Shown one piece after another: positions 24,003-32,915 of a DNA stretch of 35,386 bases. The stretch is from an uncultured Bacilli bacterium. Lineage in GTDB: Bacteria; Bacillota_I; Bacilli_A; RF39; UBA660. The stretch covers positions 67,644 through 103,029 of the forward strand of contig CAJUPN010000006.1 in assembly GCA_910588195.1 (NCBI GenBank), in the 5' to 3' direction. How positions within the stretch are numbered: the stretch's first letter is position 1; every line of letters starts with the position of its first letter. The notes under the pieces are model-generated. The model did not search any database, was not told where the DNA came from, and saw only the letters and a list, made by a program, of their open reading frames with translations. A program made the position numbers and the translations under genes.

Positions 24003-25097
24003 TTATTTAAATACATAAGGATTATCTTTTGTTCCATCTCCGCTTACATAAGTAACATTATTATTAATGTTAAATACTACGTTTAAATAATTATAAGAAT
24101 TACATAAATTTGAATGAGGTTTCTTATAAATAGAATAAGATGAGTCTGTTTTTTCAACATCAGCTGTTACTGTCCAAAAAGTATTAGAAACTGAAGTAAA
24201 CCAATTGTAATTAGTACAAGCAGATGCAGTAGTTGAATTACAATTAATGTCTAAACTTGCTTGTAAATATTCATAAATAGCTAGTGAACCAAATAATTGA
24301 TTTTCTAATTTCACTGAACATTCTGCAGATCCATCTTTTGTTATATCACTTTTACTTCTTTTTCCAATACATAAAGTTTGAGTTGTTATATAATTTCTTG
24401 CTTCATCAGTCCAAACTTTATTATTGTTATAATAATTATCACTTACATTTTTTATATTGGCATATAAGTTTTCTGAAACAACATAATCGTTAACGCCTCG
24501 TGAATCCTTAACATTTGTATTATATTTGCTATCCCATATAACTTCTGAGATACCAACGTTATCAATTAGTCTTATAGTGCCATCATCATTTATTCTTATT
24601 ATTCTAAATGTTTTTCCAGAAAAACTTACATAATTATTTTTTACATCTCCTCGGAAAATATATGAATCAGCAGTTTCATATAACCCTGGACCAGATTCTA
24701 CTAAACTATTTTCAACAATTTTATCTTTAAGATAAGTAGTTTGATAATCTTTTCCACAAGATAAATATGGAGTATATAAATAATGACCATTATTATTTGT
24801 AACTGTAACATTACCATCACATTTTATATTTTCATTATCAAATAATTCAGTTAGTTCTTCAATTTTTCCATCACTTATCATCTTTTTTAAAGTATACGAT
24901 CTTGTATCCTTATCTTGACTAGGTAATTCCTTTTCATTTCCTTCATAATAATTCTTGGCTATAACTAACATTTTTTCTTGTAGTTTTTCATAAGTATATT
25001 TTCCACCAGAACAGCTTGATATAAAAAATAATACTAAAATAAAAACAACAAAACCAGCAATAACCATACCTAAAGTTTTCATCATTTTTTGGTCCAT
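24003..25097 (-). CDS. lipoprotein with pilin-like ectodomain
   Basis: 364 aa. The hydrophobic N-terminus ends in FISSCSGG, a fair lipobox with C29 as lipid site. Residues 33-130 align with the middle domain of the protein at 22346: both have helical starts, LP, a TLKKMISDGKIEEL-like segment, then C..NVTV and a YLSCGKDY-type end. A second module (about 145-364) begins YIFRGDVKNNYVSFSGKTFR, and the Asn/Tyr-rich remainder has several Cys that may form disulfides. GGGAGG lies eight bases before the ATG. It stands alone on the minus strand, divergent from the DUF3048 gene. The function is unknown; a surface adhesin or pilin-like role is inferred. Confidence 0.72.
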   Translation of the reverse strand: MDQKMMKTLGMVIAGFVVFILVLFFISSCSGGKYTYEKLQEKMLVIAKNYYEGNEKELPSQDKDTRSYTLKKMISDGKIEELTELFDNENIKCDGNVTVTNNNGHYLYTPYLSCGKDYQTTYLKDKIVENSLVESGPGLYETADSYIFRGDVKNNYVSFSGKTFRIIRINDDGTIRLIDNVGISEVIWDSKYNTNVKDSRGVNDYVVSENLYANIKNVSDNYYNNNKVWTDEARNYITTQTLCIGKRSKSDITKDGSAECSVKLENQLFGSLAIYEYLQASLDINCNSTTASACTNYNWFTSVSNTFWTVTADVEKTDSSYSIYKKPHSNLCNSYNYLNVVFNINNNVTYVSGDGTKDNPYVFK

Positions 25098-25191
25098 ATT
25101 ATGGTCCTCCCATCAATACCTAGATTATAACAAAATAAATAGTCTCTTTCAATAATTATTTAAGTATGATATTATATGTTTGGTGGTAATT

Positions 25192-26247
25192 ATGACTAAA
25201 AAAAATAAAAAAACAAAAAAAATGAATAAAAATACAATAATTTTAATTGTTGCTGCTTGCGTTATAATAGTGGCCGTTGTAGGATGTTTCTTTTTATTAA
25301 AAAAAGCACCTAAATCACCAAATATTTCAAATGATTCAAGTCAACAATTTGATATAAAGGATGAGAAGAAATTAAAGATAGTAGACTTAAATTCTAAGTC
25401 TCGTAATCGTGCAGTAATGATTAATAATATAAAAACAGTTTGGGGATATCAATCTGGAATACAAGATGCCTACATAGTTTATGAAATAATTGCTGAAGGT
25501 GGAATAACACGTTTAATGGCAATATACAAAGATGCAAATCCAGAGAGAATCGGAACAATACGTTCAACTAGAGCATACTATTTAGACTATGCCTTAGAAA
25601 ATGACGCTATATTATTACATATAGGTGGATCACCAGAAGCTTTAAGTGATATTCGTACCTTAGGAATAAATGACTTAGATGGCGATGGAACTTTCCGTGA
25701 TAAATCTCTTGGTTTAGCAACTGAGCATACAGCATTTTCTTCAATGGCAAGAATGAACGAAAAAATAGTAGCTAGAAAATTTCGCGACACAGCAAATAAA
25801 GATTTATTATTAAATTATAGTGTTGATGAAATTGATTTAAGTACAAAAGAAGGAGCAATTCCTGCCAATAATGTAGCTATTTCATTTTCAACTTCTAAAG
25901 ACACATCTTTTGTCTATGATGCTGAGGCAAAAAATTATAAAAGATTCCAAAGTAATAAAGCACATACAGATTATGTAACCAAAAAACAATATACTGTAAA
26001 AAATATTATTACATATCAAGTAAGTAACTCAACATATGATTATAAAGGAAGACAAACTCTTAATAATATAGGAACTGGTTCTGGCTACTTTATTAGTAAT
26101 GGGTATGCAGTACCTATAACTTGGGAGAAAAAATCTCGAAATGATCAAACAGTTTATAAATATTTAAATGGTGAAGAAATTGTAGTAAATGATGGAAATA
26201 CACACATTGAAATTCAACCTAAAAATAGAAGTATTAATATAAACTAA
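25192..26247 (+). CDS. DUF3048 (YerB-like) membrane-anchored protein
   Basis: 351 aa. After a Lys-rich start, one membrane segment (about 16-36) is followed by the extracellular DUF3048 region: NRAVMINNIKTVWGYQSGI, YEIIAEGGITRLMAIY, RIGTIRSTRAYY and HIGGSPEAL match YerB-type proteins of Bacilli, whose function is not well known. The start is the ATG at 25192, with GGTGG five bases before it; an in-frame TTG at 25180 is less likely. No terminator is seen after it before the next small gene. Confidence 0.88.
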   Translation: MTKKNKKTKKMNKNTIILIVAACVIIVAVVGCFFLLKKAPKSPNISNDSSQQFDIKDEKKLKIVDLNSKSRNRAVMINNIKTVWGYQSGIQDAYIVYEIIAEGGITRLMAIYKDANPERIGTIRSTRAYYLDYALENDAILLHIGGSPEALSDIRTLGINDLDGDGTFRDKSLGLATEHTAFSSMARMNEKIVARKFRDTANKDLLLNYSVDEIDLSTKEGAIPANNVAISFSTSKDTSFVYDAEAKNYKRFQSNKAHTDYVTKKQYTVKNIITYQVSNSTYDYKGRQTLNNIGTGSGYFISNGYAVPITWEKKSRNDQTVYKYLNGEEIVVNDGNTHIEIQPKNRSININ

Positions 26248-26302
26248 CTTGTATTTATTTTTCTTACATGCTAAAATGATACTATGATAAGGGGAATGTG
26301 AT

Positions 26303-26590
26303 ATGCTAGAATTTGTCATTTCAAATTATATATTATTCATCGTAGCAGCAGTTGTTTTATTACTAGGACTTTTTGGTTATTTAATGGATAAAAAGAAGTA
26401 TAAACAATACCGTGAAGAAATAGTTAATGAACAAAAAGCTATTGAAACTTTTGAATATGAACCTAATATTCAGAATGTAGCGACTCCTGTTGCAGTAGAT
26501 AATGTAGCTGAGGAAATACAAGTACCTAACCAAACTCCAGAAGTAAATCAACCTGAAGTGCCTGAAGTACCAGAGGTACCACAAAGCTAA
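26303..26590 (+). CDS. small membrane protein with Pro/Glu/Val tail
   Basis: 95 aa. An N-terminal membrane segment (about 8-28: YILFIVAAVVLLLGLFGYL) is followed by a charged helical stretch and a proline-rich tail with PEVNQPEVPEVPEVPQS repeats. AAGGGGAA provides the ribosome site. It lies between the DUF3048 gene and cdaA, ending in a terminator. The tail may be a spacer or a protein-binding segment. No family recognised. Confidence 0.65.
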   Translation: MLEFVISNYILFIVAAVVLLLGLFGYLMDKKKYKQYREEIVNEQKAIETFEYEPNIQNVATPVAVDNVAEEIQVPNQTPEVNQPEVPEVPEVPQS

Positions 26591-26607
26591 ACCGTTGGTA
26601 CAAAAAT

Positions 26608-26634
26608 AATGCATTTCTGATGTGCATTTTTTTT
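26608..26634 (+). terminator. intrinsic terminator
   Basis: AATGCA with TGCATT around a loop, followed by eight Ts. Confidence 0.75.
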
Positions 26635-26667
26635 ATCAATAATCTAAAAATATGAAGAGGTGAATTT

Positions 26668-27483
26668 ATGACACTAACAAGTGCATGGACTTTAGTAACA
26701 AAAATATTAGATATATGTATTGTTTGGGCAATGCTATATTTCTTACTTAAAAATTTAAAAAATAATGTAAAAATGGTTTTAATATTTAAAGGCGTTATTT
26801 GGTTAATTTTAATTAAGTTTTTAAGTAATGTTATTCATTTATACACAGTAGGAATTATTCTAGAATACGTTGTATCTTGGGGACCTATCGCATTAATTGT
26901 AATATTCCAACCTGAGATTCGTAATGTCTTAGAACAGATTGGTAGAACTCAACTACTTGGAAGACACAAAGTGTTGACTGTAGATGAAAGAGAAAAAGTT
27001 GTCTATGAACTTATGACAGCTATTGAACATTTAAAGAAACAAAGAATTGGTTCTTTAATAGTTATAGAAAGAAACATGAGTTTACAAGAATATATAACTC
27101 CAACAACAAAATTATATGCTGATATTTCTAGTCAGTTATTGGAAGCAATCTTCCTACCTCCTAACCCATTACATGATGGTGGAGTAATTATTCAAGGAGA
27201 CAAATTAACATGTGCAGGAGCAGTTTTCAAAACTAGTATGAATCCAAATGTTAATAAAAAATTAGGAACACGACATAGAGCTGCTTTAGGTGTTGCAGAA
27301 GAAACTGATGCCATCGCCTTAGTTGTTTCAGAAGAAACAGGAAGAATTAGTATTGCTTGTGACAATTATTTACACTATAATTTAACTCTTGATGAATTTA
27401 GAGCAATGCTAATAGAAGAGTTAAGACCAAAGGCAGAAGTATTCTATGATGCTGATGAAGGGATAAGTGAAGAAGATGAGTAA
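26668..27483 (+). CDS. cdaA: diadenylate cyclase CdaA (DacA), membrane-bound
   Basis: Makes the second messenger c-di-AMP from two ATP; c-di-AMP controls potassium and osmotic balance and cell-wall state. 271 aa: two or three N-terminal membrane segments (residues 8-85) and the DAC domain (about 100-255) with NPLHDGGVII (D170-G171-G172) and GTRHRAA (R202-H203-R204). The usual motif is DGA; here the third residue is Gly. The N-terminus and FQPEIRNVLEQIGR are typical of CdaA. It overlaps cdaR by a few bases, the conserved Firmicutes pair. A separate terminator lies upstream. Confidence 0.94.
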   Translation: MTLTSAWTLVTKILDICIVWAMLYFLLKNLKNNVKMVLIFKGVIWLILIKFLSNVIHLYTVGIILEYVVSWGPIALIVIFQPEIRNVLEQIGRTQLLGRHKVLTVDEREKVVYELMTAIEHLKKQRIGSLIVIERNMSLQEYITPTTKLYADISSQLLEAIFLPPNPLHDGGVIIQGDKLTCAGAVFKTSMNPNVNKKLGTRHRAALGVAEETDAIALVVSEETGRISIACDNYLHYNLTLDEFRAMLIEELRPKAEVFYDADEGISEEDE

Positions 27484-28837
27484 GATTTTTAAGCCTTTCA
27501 TATTATTAATTAGATTAATATACAAAATTATTGATAAACTAATTGTTACACCAGTTAGTAGATTAATATATAAAATTAGTGAGTTTTCTAAAGAAAATTC
27601 TGGTAAATTAGAAAAAATTCTAAATAGACCTAATGTTTTAATTTATTTATCACTTATTTGTGCAGTAGGATTATTTTTATTAGTTGATTCTAAAGTAATT
27701 AATTTAACAGAAAATAATGCTGAAATTTTAAGAGACCAAAAAGTAAATGTTTTATATAATGAAGAAGCTTACGTTATTGAAGGAGTTCCAGACTCAGTTG
27801 ACATAACACTTATTGGTAGTAAGTCCAGTATATATTTAGCTACACAATTAGGGGATCATGAAGTAGAACTTGATTTATCTAAATATGGTGTTGGAACTTA
27901 TAAAGTTGATTTTAAGTATAATCATTCTGTTTCAAGTGCTGATTATAAGTTAGATCCATCTACTGTAACAGTTAAAATAAGTGAAAAAGTATCACAAAAG
28001 AGAAATCTTTATTATGACTTGATGAATGAAGACAGAATGGATCCTAAATTAAGCGTATCTAATGTTTTACTTGATACTAATGAAGTAGTAGTAAAATCCT
28101 CTCAAGAAATACTTGATAAAGTTGCTGTTGTTAAAGCCTTAGTTGATGCTTCACAAATTAAGCAAAAAGAATCTGGTGAAGAAGAATTGGAAAACGTTGG
28201 TTTAGTTGCTTATGATGCTAACGGTAATAAACTTGAAAATGTTGAAATAGTGCCTTCGAAAGTTAAAGCTAAAGTAACAATTGATTCATACCATGCTACT
28301 AAAACTGTCAAAGTTATAACTAATGGAACTATGACTAACGGAAAAGCGATTGGTTCTGCTATATCAAGTGTAAAAGAAGTTGAAGTATATGGAGATAAAG
28401 AATCTGTTGATAAAATCCCATATATTGAGGCACCAATTAGTATAAATAATTTAGATTCAAATAAGACAATTTCTGTTACATTAAATAAACCAAGTGGTGT
28501 AAGATATTTAAGTGAAACCACTTCACAAGTTACTGTTACGGTTGGTGATGCTGAACAAAGAACAATTTCTAGTGTACCAGTTTTACATGCAAATTTAGGG
28601 GAAAACCTATCTGCTGGAGCAAGTCAAGATAATAAAATAATTGATGTAATAGTGACAGGAGTTTCGTCAGTAATTAATGACGATGAAATAATAAAAGGAA
28701 TTACCGCAACAGTAAATTTGGCAGGTTTAAAACCTGGAACTTATCAAGTACCAGTAACTATTACCTCGACATCTGAACTTATAACAGTTCAAGCAGTAAA
28801 AACAGAAATTACAGTAACAATATCTCAAAAAAAGTAA
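27476..28837 (+). CDS. cdaR: CdaR (YbbR-domain regulator of CdaA)
   Basis: 453 aa. A single membrane segment (about 52-73) is followed by extracellular YbbR beta domains, roughly four (about 80-165, 165-262, 262-350, 350-445), with motifs such as LDLSKYGVGTYKVDF and LAGLKPGTYQVPV. CdaR binds and regulates CdaA. The ATG at 27476 overlaps cdaA by 8 bases; a GTG at 27467 in the same frame is an alternative start. In many Firmicutes glmM comes next; here a prepilin-like gene and gpmI follow. A terminator follows the stop. Confidence 0.92.
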   Translation: MSKIFKPFILLIRLIYKIIDKLIVTPVSRLIYKISEFSKENSGKLEKILNRPNVLIYLSLICAVGLFLLVDSKVINLTENNAEILRDQKVNVLYNEEAYVIEGVPDSVDITLIGSKSSIYLATQLGDHEVELDLSKYGVGTYKVDFKYNHSVSSADYKLDPSTVTVKISEKVSQKRNLYYDLMNEDRMDPKLSVSNVLLDTNEVVVKSSQEILDKVAVVKALVDASQIKQKESGEEELENVGLVAYDANGNKLENVEIVPSKVKAKVTIDSYHATKTVKVITNGTMTNGKAIGSAISSVKEVEVYGDKESVDKIPYIEAPISINNLDSNKTISVTLNKPSGVRYLSETTSQVTVTVGDAEQRTISSVPVLHANLGENLSAGASQDNKIIDVIVTGVSSVINDDEIIKGITATVNLAGLKPGTYQVPVTITSTSELITVQAVKTEITVTISQKK

Positions 28838-28862
28838 AGAGTTCATATTGAACTCTTTTTTT
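28836..28862 (+). terminator. intrinsic terminator of cdaA-cdaR
   Basis: Perfect 10-bp stem AAAGAGTTCA with TGAACTCTTT around TAT, followed by Ts. Confidence 0.88.
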
Positions 28863-28905
28863 GTTGTAAATAATATTATTAAAATATTTAAAAAAAGTTT
28901 ATTTA

Positions 28906-28914
28906 TGATATACT
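28906..28914 (+). promoter_or_regulatory. extended -10 promoter of the prepilin-like gene
   Basis: TGA-TATACT (28909-28914), about 25 bases before the GTG start. Confidence 0.5.
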
Positions 28915-28939
28915 AATAATAGAATATGGCGGTGGTAAA

Positions 28940-29479
28940 GTGAGAAAAAATGGTTTTACATTAGTTGAAATTCTAGCAGTATTGGTTATTTTAGCAATCC
29001 TTATTGCACTTGCTATACCAGCTTATACTTCAATAATGATTGATGTTAGAAGAGATAATTATAATTCAAAAATAACAGAAATGGAAATAGCTGCCAATAA
29101 ATATGGTGAAAAAATAAAAGATGATATTAAAAATGCTGGAGCAAATTGTTATAATCAAGGAATATCAAGTTTAATAAAAAAAGGATATCTTTTATCAGAA
29201 AGTGACTATGAAGATATTATTTTAAATCCAACTAACAATCGTGCTTTTGAAGGAGAAATAAAAACTTGTTATTGTAAAAGTAGCTATGATATAAAATCCT
29301 ACTATGTTGAAAACTTCAATGGAAGTATTGTTTATCATGCTGGAGATAAGGTTTGGTATAACAATAAAATTTATTTATGTAAGTTTGACTACCCAGGGAA
29401 GAATTTAGGTATAAATGCTACATTTGTCGACAAAAATAAAAATAAAACCTACCATTATTTTGAAGTAGAATCTTGTTAA
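28940..29479 (+). CDS. type IV prepilin-like protein
   Basis: 179 aa. The N-terminus MRKNGFTLVEILAVLVILAI is a class III (prepilin) signal: cleavage is expected after G5, leaving F+1 and E+5, followed by the hydrophobic helix that packs pilins or pseudopilins. The globular domain (about 40-179) has six Cys (ANCYNQG, KTCYCKS, IYLCKFD, VESC). It starts with GTG after GGTGG. No other pilus, ComG or prepilin peptidase gene is in the window, so it is an orphan here and needs a peptidase elsewhere. It is probably a surface-exposed minor pilin. Confidence 0.85.
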   Translation: MRKNGFTLVEILAVLVILAILIALAIPAYTSIMIDVRRDNYNSKITEMEIAANKYGEKIKDDIKNAGANCYNQGISSLIKKGYLLSESDYEDIILNPTNNRAFEGEIKTCYCKSSYDIKSYYVENFNGSIVYHAGDKVWYNNKIYLCKFDYPGKNLGINATFVDKNKNKTYHYFEVESC

Positions 29480-29502
29480 AACGACTAACTATCGTTTTTT
29501 TT
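29478..29502 (+). terminator. intrinsic terminator
   Basis: AAAACGA with TCGTTTT, a 7-nt loop and Ts; overlaps the stop codon. Confidence 0.75.
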
Positions 29503-29551
29503 CTTATTTTATGGTAAAATTATCTTAGAGTATTTATGAAGTTTGTGGTAT

Positions 29552-29560
29552 TGGTATAAT
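29552..29560 (+). promoter_or_regulatory. extended -10 promoter of gpmI-pgm
   Basis: TGG-TATAAT (29555-29560). The transcript start would lie near 29567, which excludes the in-frame ATG at 29565 as the gpmI start. Confidence 0.6.
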
Positions 29561-29588
29561 CGTTATGAGAAAGGAACGGCTAGTAATT

Positions 29589-31103
29589 ATGAAAAAAGTT
29601 ATAATGCTAATTTTAGACGGATTTGGTATAAACGATTCTGAGTATGGAAATGCAGTAAAACAATCTACTATGGATTGTTATAATGATATATTTAATGAAT
29701 ATCCTCATGCTATTTTACAAGCAAGTGGAGAGTATGTTGGATTACCTGATGATCAATTTGGAAATTCAGAAGTTGGACATTTAACAATTGGTGCAGGTAA
29801 AAGATTAAAACAAGATATTACTTTATGTAATGAGGTTCTTGGAAGTACTTTAATAGAGCACAATGAAAAAATGCTAAACTTTATTGAGGGTGTTCAAGAA
29901 AAAAATGGCGCACTTCATTTAATGGGATTAGTGTCAGATGGTGGTGTTCATTCTGATATTAAGTATATGAAAAACTTAATGGGACACTTAAAAAATATAG
30001 GTGTAAAAAAAGTTTACTTTCACGCTATTACTGATGGAAGAGATACATCTACAAAATCTTCAATTGGTTTTTTGAAGGATTTAGATTCTACTATGAAAGA
30101 AATTGGCATAGGAAGTATTTCTACAATATGTGGAAGATACTACGCTATGGATCGTGATAATAAGTATGAAAGAACGAAAGTTTATACTAATTTGCTTCTA
30201 AAAGGTGAGGGAGTAAAAATAAAAAATTTTGAAAAAGCTATTAATACTTGTTATAAAAGAGAAATAACTGATGAATTTTTAGTACCTATCTTAATTGATG
30301 ATAAATCACTTATCAAAGAAAATGATGGTCTTTTATGGCTAAACTTTAGGGGAGATCGTGCAAGACAAATATTAAATGCATTAAGTGATCCTAATTTCGA
30401 TGGCTATAGAATTAAACAACCAAAAAATTTAAGTGTTCTAACTTTAGTTGATGTTCCAAATACAAATGGTTTAGAGCATCTTCTAGAAAATGAACAAGAA
30501 GTATATTCCTTAGGAAGATATCTTTCAGATTTAGGATTGAGACAGGCAAGAATTGCTGAGACTGAAAAATATGCTCATGTAACATTCTTCTTTAACGGTG
30601 GGGGAGAAACTAAACTAAAAGGTTGTGATAACTTTTTAATACCTTCACCTAAAGTCGCAACCTACGACATGACTCCTGAGATGAGTGTAAAAGAAGTTAC
30701 GAAGCAAACTATTAAGTGTTTAGAAAAAGATTATGATTTTATCTTAGTTAATTTTGCTAATCCTGATATGCTAGGACATACAGGAAATCTTGAAGCAGCA
30801 ATTGAATCATTAAAAACAGTAGACGAATGTTTAAGAGATATAGTAGAAGCAGTAGATAATAATTTTTATAAACTTATAATAACTGCTGATCATGGAAATT
30901 GTGATGAGATGTTAAGTTCAGACGGTGAGAAATTAACAACTCATTCAACTAATCCAGTTCCATTTATAATAAGAGATAAACATGCAAATTTAAAACATAA
31001 AGGAGATTTGACTCAAATAGCTCCAACTATCTTAAAATATATGGATATAGCTATACCAAAAGAAATGAAAGAGACAAGAACTTTATTTAACGAAGAAGAT
31101 TAA
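29589..31103 (+). CDS. gpmI: 2,3-bisphosphoglycerate-independent phosphoglycerate mutase
   Basis: Interconverts 3- and 2-phosphoglycerate in glycolysis. 504 aa, the family length. The alkaline-phosphatase-like core has the nucleophile S60 in GNSEVGHLTIGAG, HAITDGRDT, and metal-site motifs ANPDMLGHTG and TADHGNCDEM. Start 29589 is chosen over 29565 because the expected N-terminus KKVIMLILDGFGI begins there and the promoter lies just upstream. AAGGAA is 12 bases from the ATG. The stop is 12 bases from the hexomutase gene, so the two form an operon. Confidence 0.96.
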   Translation: MKKVIMLILDGFGINDSEYGNAVKQSTMDCYNDIFNEYPHAILQASGEYVGLPDDQFGNSEVGHLTIGAGKRLKQDITLCNEVLGSTLIEHNEKMLNFIEGVQEKNGALHLMGLVSDGGVHSDIKYMKNLMGHLKNIGVKKVYFHAITDGRDTSTKSSIGFLKDLDSTMKEIGIGSISTICGRYYAMDRDNKYERTKVYTNLLLKGEGVKIKNFEKAINTCYKREITDEFLVPILIDDKSLIKENDGLLWLNFRGDRARQILNALSDPNFDGYRIKQPKNLSVLTLVDVPNTNGLEHLLENEQEVYSLGRYLSDLGLRQARIAETEKYAHVTFFFNGGGETKLKGCDNFLIPSPKVATYDMTPEMSVKEVTKQTIKCLEKDYDFILVNFANPDMLGHTGNLEAAIESLKTVDECLRDIVEAVDNNFYKLIITADHGNCDEMLSSDGEKLTTHSTNPVPFIIRDKHANLKHKGDLTQIAPTILKYMDIAIPKEMKETRTLFNEED

Positions 31104-31115
31104 GGGTGAAAATAA

Positions 31116-32480
31116 ATGAAATTTGATACAAGTATATTAAGAGAAGCTGATATAAGAGGTGTTTATCCTGAGCAAATAAACAGTGAATTTGCCAAGCGTT
31201 TAGGATGTGTATTTGGAACTTTTGCACAAAAGAAGGGGAAAAGTTATTGTGTAGTTGGTCATGATAATCGCTTTGGTGGACCAGATCTTACAAAAAATTT
31301 AATTGAAGGACTTATATCAACAGGGATAAATGTAATGTATATTGGTCTAGTTACAACGCCAATGTTTAATTTTGCTTCCCATTCATTAGGGCACGAATAT
31401 GGAATTATGGTAACAGCAAGTCATAATCCATCTAATGATAATGGTTTTAAAATATTTGGAGCAAATTATCAACATTGTGATTACGACGAATTAGAAACCA
31501 TTTATGAAGGATTAAAATCAAATGATTTTAAGTTTAAAGAAGGAAAAGGTGTCATTGAACATATCGATGTTAGTGATGCTTATGCAAATTATTTAAAAGA
31601 AGCCATAAACTTAAAAAAAGATATGAAAGTGGTTGTAGATTGTGGTAATGGAACTGCATCAACTATCATAAGAAAAGTTTATGATTTAATGCCTTGCGAA
31701 ACAATTTATTTATTTTGTGATTCTAATCCTAAATTCCCAAATCATCATCCAGATCCTAACGTTAAAGCTAACTTAGAATATCTTTCTAAAGCTGTAAAAA
31801 AGAATCGTGCAGATTTAGGTCTTGCTTATGATGGAGATGCTGATCGCTGTGGTTTTGTTGATAACAAAGGAAATGTTGTTGAAGCAGATATTATGATGGC
31901 TTTGCTATGTAAAGATATTATAAAAAATAATGATAACAAAACAATTTTAATAGATGTTAAATGTTCAAAAGCATTAGAAGATGCCATTATTGAAGCTGGA
32001 GGAAATATACTAATTGAAACTCCTTCATCAGCTAGACAAGAAAGAGTTATAGCTAAAGAAGATATTAAATTTGGCGGTGGTTATTCTAACCACATATTCT
32101 TTAAAGACCGTCATGATGGTTATGACGATGGAATTTATACAGGACTTCGAGTTCAAGAAATGCTTAGCGAACAAAAAAATGACTTAAGTCAATTGACAAA
32201 GAAACTTCATCAATATCATAATACTGAAGAAATAAAAGTAAAAACAACTGATGAAAAGAAATTTGAAATAGTTGCTGGTTTAAAGAAGTATTGCGACAAC
32301 CACAAATATGAGTATTCCTGCATAGATGGAGTAAAAGTATTTGTTCCAAATGGTTGGGCTTTAGTTAGAGCAAGTAATACAGGTCCAAATTTGACTTTGA
32401 GATTTGAATCAACTACTGAGTCAGGTTTAAAAAAAATTAAAGAGGAATTCATGGGCGTTGTTCAAATTCTTCAAAAATAA
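31116..32480 (+). CDS. phosphomannomutase/phosphoglucomutase
   Basis: Moves phosphate between C1 and C6 of hexoses, feeding glucose-1-phosphate or mannose-1-phosphate to polysaccharides. 454 aa in four domains: phosphoserine S102 (VTASHNPSNDNG), Mg loop AYDGDADR, sugar-specificity region GGGYSNHIFF (the usual GEMSGH) and phosphate loop RASNTGPNLTLRFE. The motifs fit the PMM/PGM group better than GlmM. GGGTG precedes the start; it is second in the gpmI operon. It ends in a terminator shared with the convergent regulator gene. Confidence 0.93.
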   Translation: MKFDTSILREADIRGVYPEQINSEFAKRLGCVFGTFAQKKGKSYCVVGHDNRFGGPDLTKNLIEGLISTGINVMYIGLVTTPMFNFASHSLGHEYGIMVTASHNPSNDNGFKIFGANYQHCDYDELETIYEGLKSNDFKFKEGKGVIEHIDVSDAYANYLKEAINLKKDMKVVVDCGNGTASTIIRKVYDLMPCETIYLFCDSNPKFPNHHPDPNVKANLEYLSKAVKKNRADLGLAYDGDADRCGFVDNKGNVVEADIMMALLCKDIIKNNDNKTILIDVKCSKALEDAIIEAGGNILIETPSSARQERVIAKEDIKFGGGYSNHIFFKDRHDGYDDGIYTGLRVQEMLSEQKNDLSQLTKKLHQYHNTEEIKVKTTDEKKFEIVAGLKKYCDNHKYEYSCIDGVKVFVPNGWALVRASNTGPNLTLRFESTTESGLKKIKEEFMGVVQILQK

Positions 32481-32513
32481 AAAGACTATGAAATCTTCTT
32501 CATGTCTTTTTTT
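32475..32513. terminator. bidirectional intrinsic terminator
   Basis: AAAAAGAC(T)ATGAA pairs with TTCATGTCTTTTT, with one bulged T; runs of A and T on either side serve both convergent genes. Confidence 0.8.
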
Positions 32514-32773
32514 GTTTTATCATTAAAAAGTTCTGATATATCAACTTCTAAGGCATCTGCAACTCTTGAAAGATATGCTATTGTAATATGCTTATTACGG
32601 CTTTCATTTTCAATATCACAAATATATTCTCTAGATATATCTGTTAAATCAGCTAAATCTTGCTGTGTTAAGTTTTTTGCCTTTCTCATTCTTTTCATGT
32701 TCTCTCTAATCACTGAATAGTAATATTCATCTGTGTGAACAATTTTCTTATGTTTTACTTCTAAATTAATCAT
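32486..32773 (-). CDS. XRE-family transcriptional regulator
   Basis: 95 aa. A helix-turn-helix domain of the Xre/Cro type covers residues 20-80 (KNLTQQDLADLTDISREYIC, HITIAYLSRVADALEVDI). There is a 20-residue N-terminal tail and a short Lys-rich end. AAGGC precedes the ATG. It is divergent from the exporter at 32938. A perfect inverted repeat in its 5' leader (32792-32810) is a plausible operator, so autoregulation and control of the exporter are likely. No ligand-binding domain is present. Confidence 0.88.
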   Translation of the reverse strand: MINLEVKHKKIVHTDEYYYSVIRENMKRMRKAKNLTQQDLADLTDISREYICDIENESRNKHITIAYLSRVADALEVDISELFNDKTKKDMKKIS

Positions 32774-32791
32774 TTTGCCTTTTCCTATCTA

Positions 32792-32810
32792 ACAGATTTT
32801 TAAAATCTGT
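32792..32810 (-). promoter_or_regulatory. 19-bp palindrome, candidate XRE operator
   Basis: ACAGATTTT-T-AAAATCTGT, two perfect 9-bp arms with a single central base, between the XRE start and its -35 (TTGACA, 32847 to 32842 on the minus strand). It is followed by no T-run on either strand, so it is not a terminator. Confidence 0.6.
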
Positions 32811-32886
32811 AGTAATTATATTTATATTGTGTTATATAAAATGTCAAAATCATATAGGCTACTAGCCACTCAAGTGTACAAAATTA

Positions 32887-32915
32887 TTTATAATGAATAC
32901 ATTATATGTTATAAT
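32887..32915 (+). promoter_or_regulatory. promoter of the exporter gene
   Basis: TTTATA (32887-32892), 17 bp, TATAAT (32910-32915) preceded by TGT (extended -10). Confidence 0.6.
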
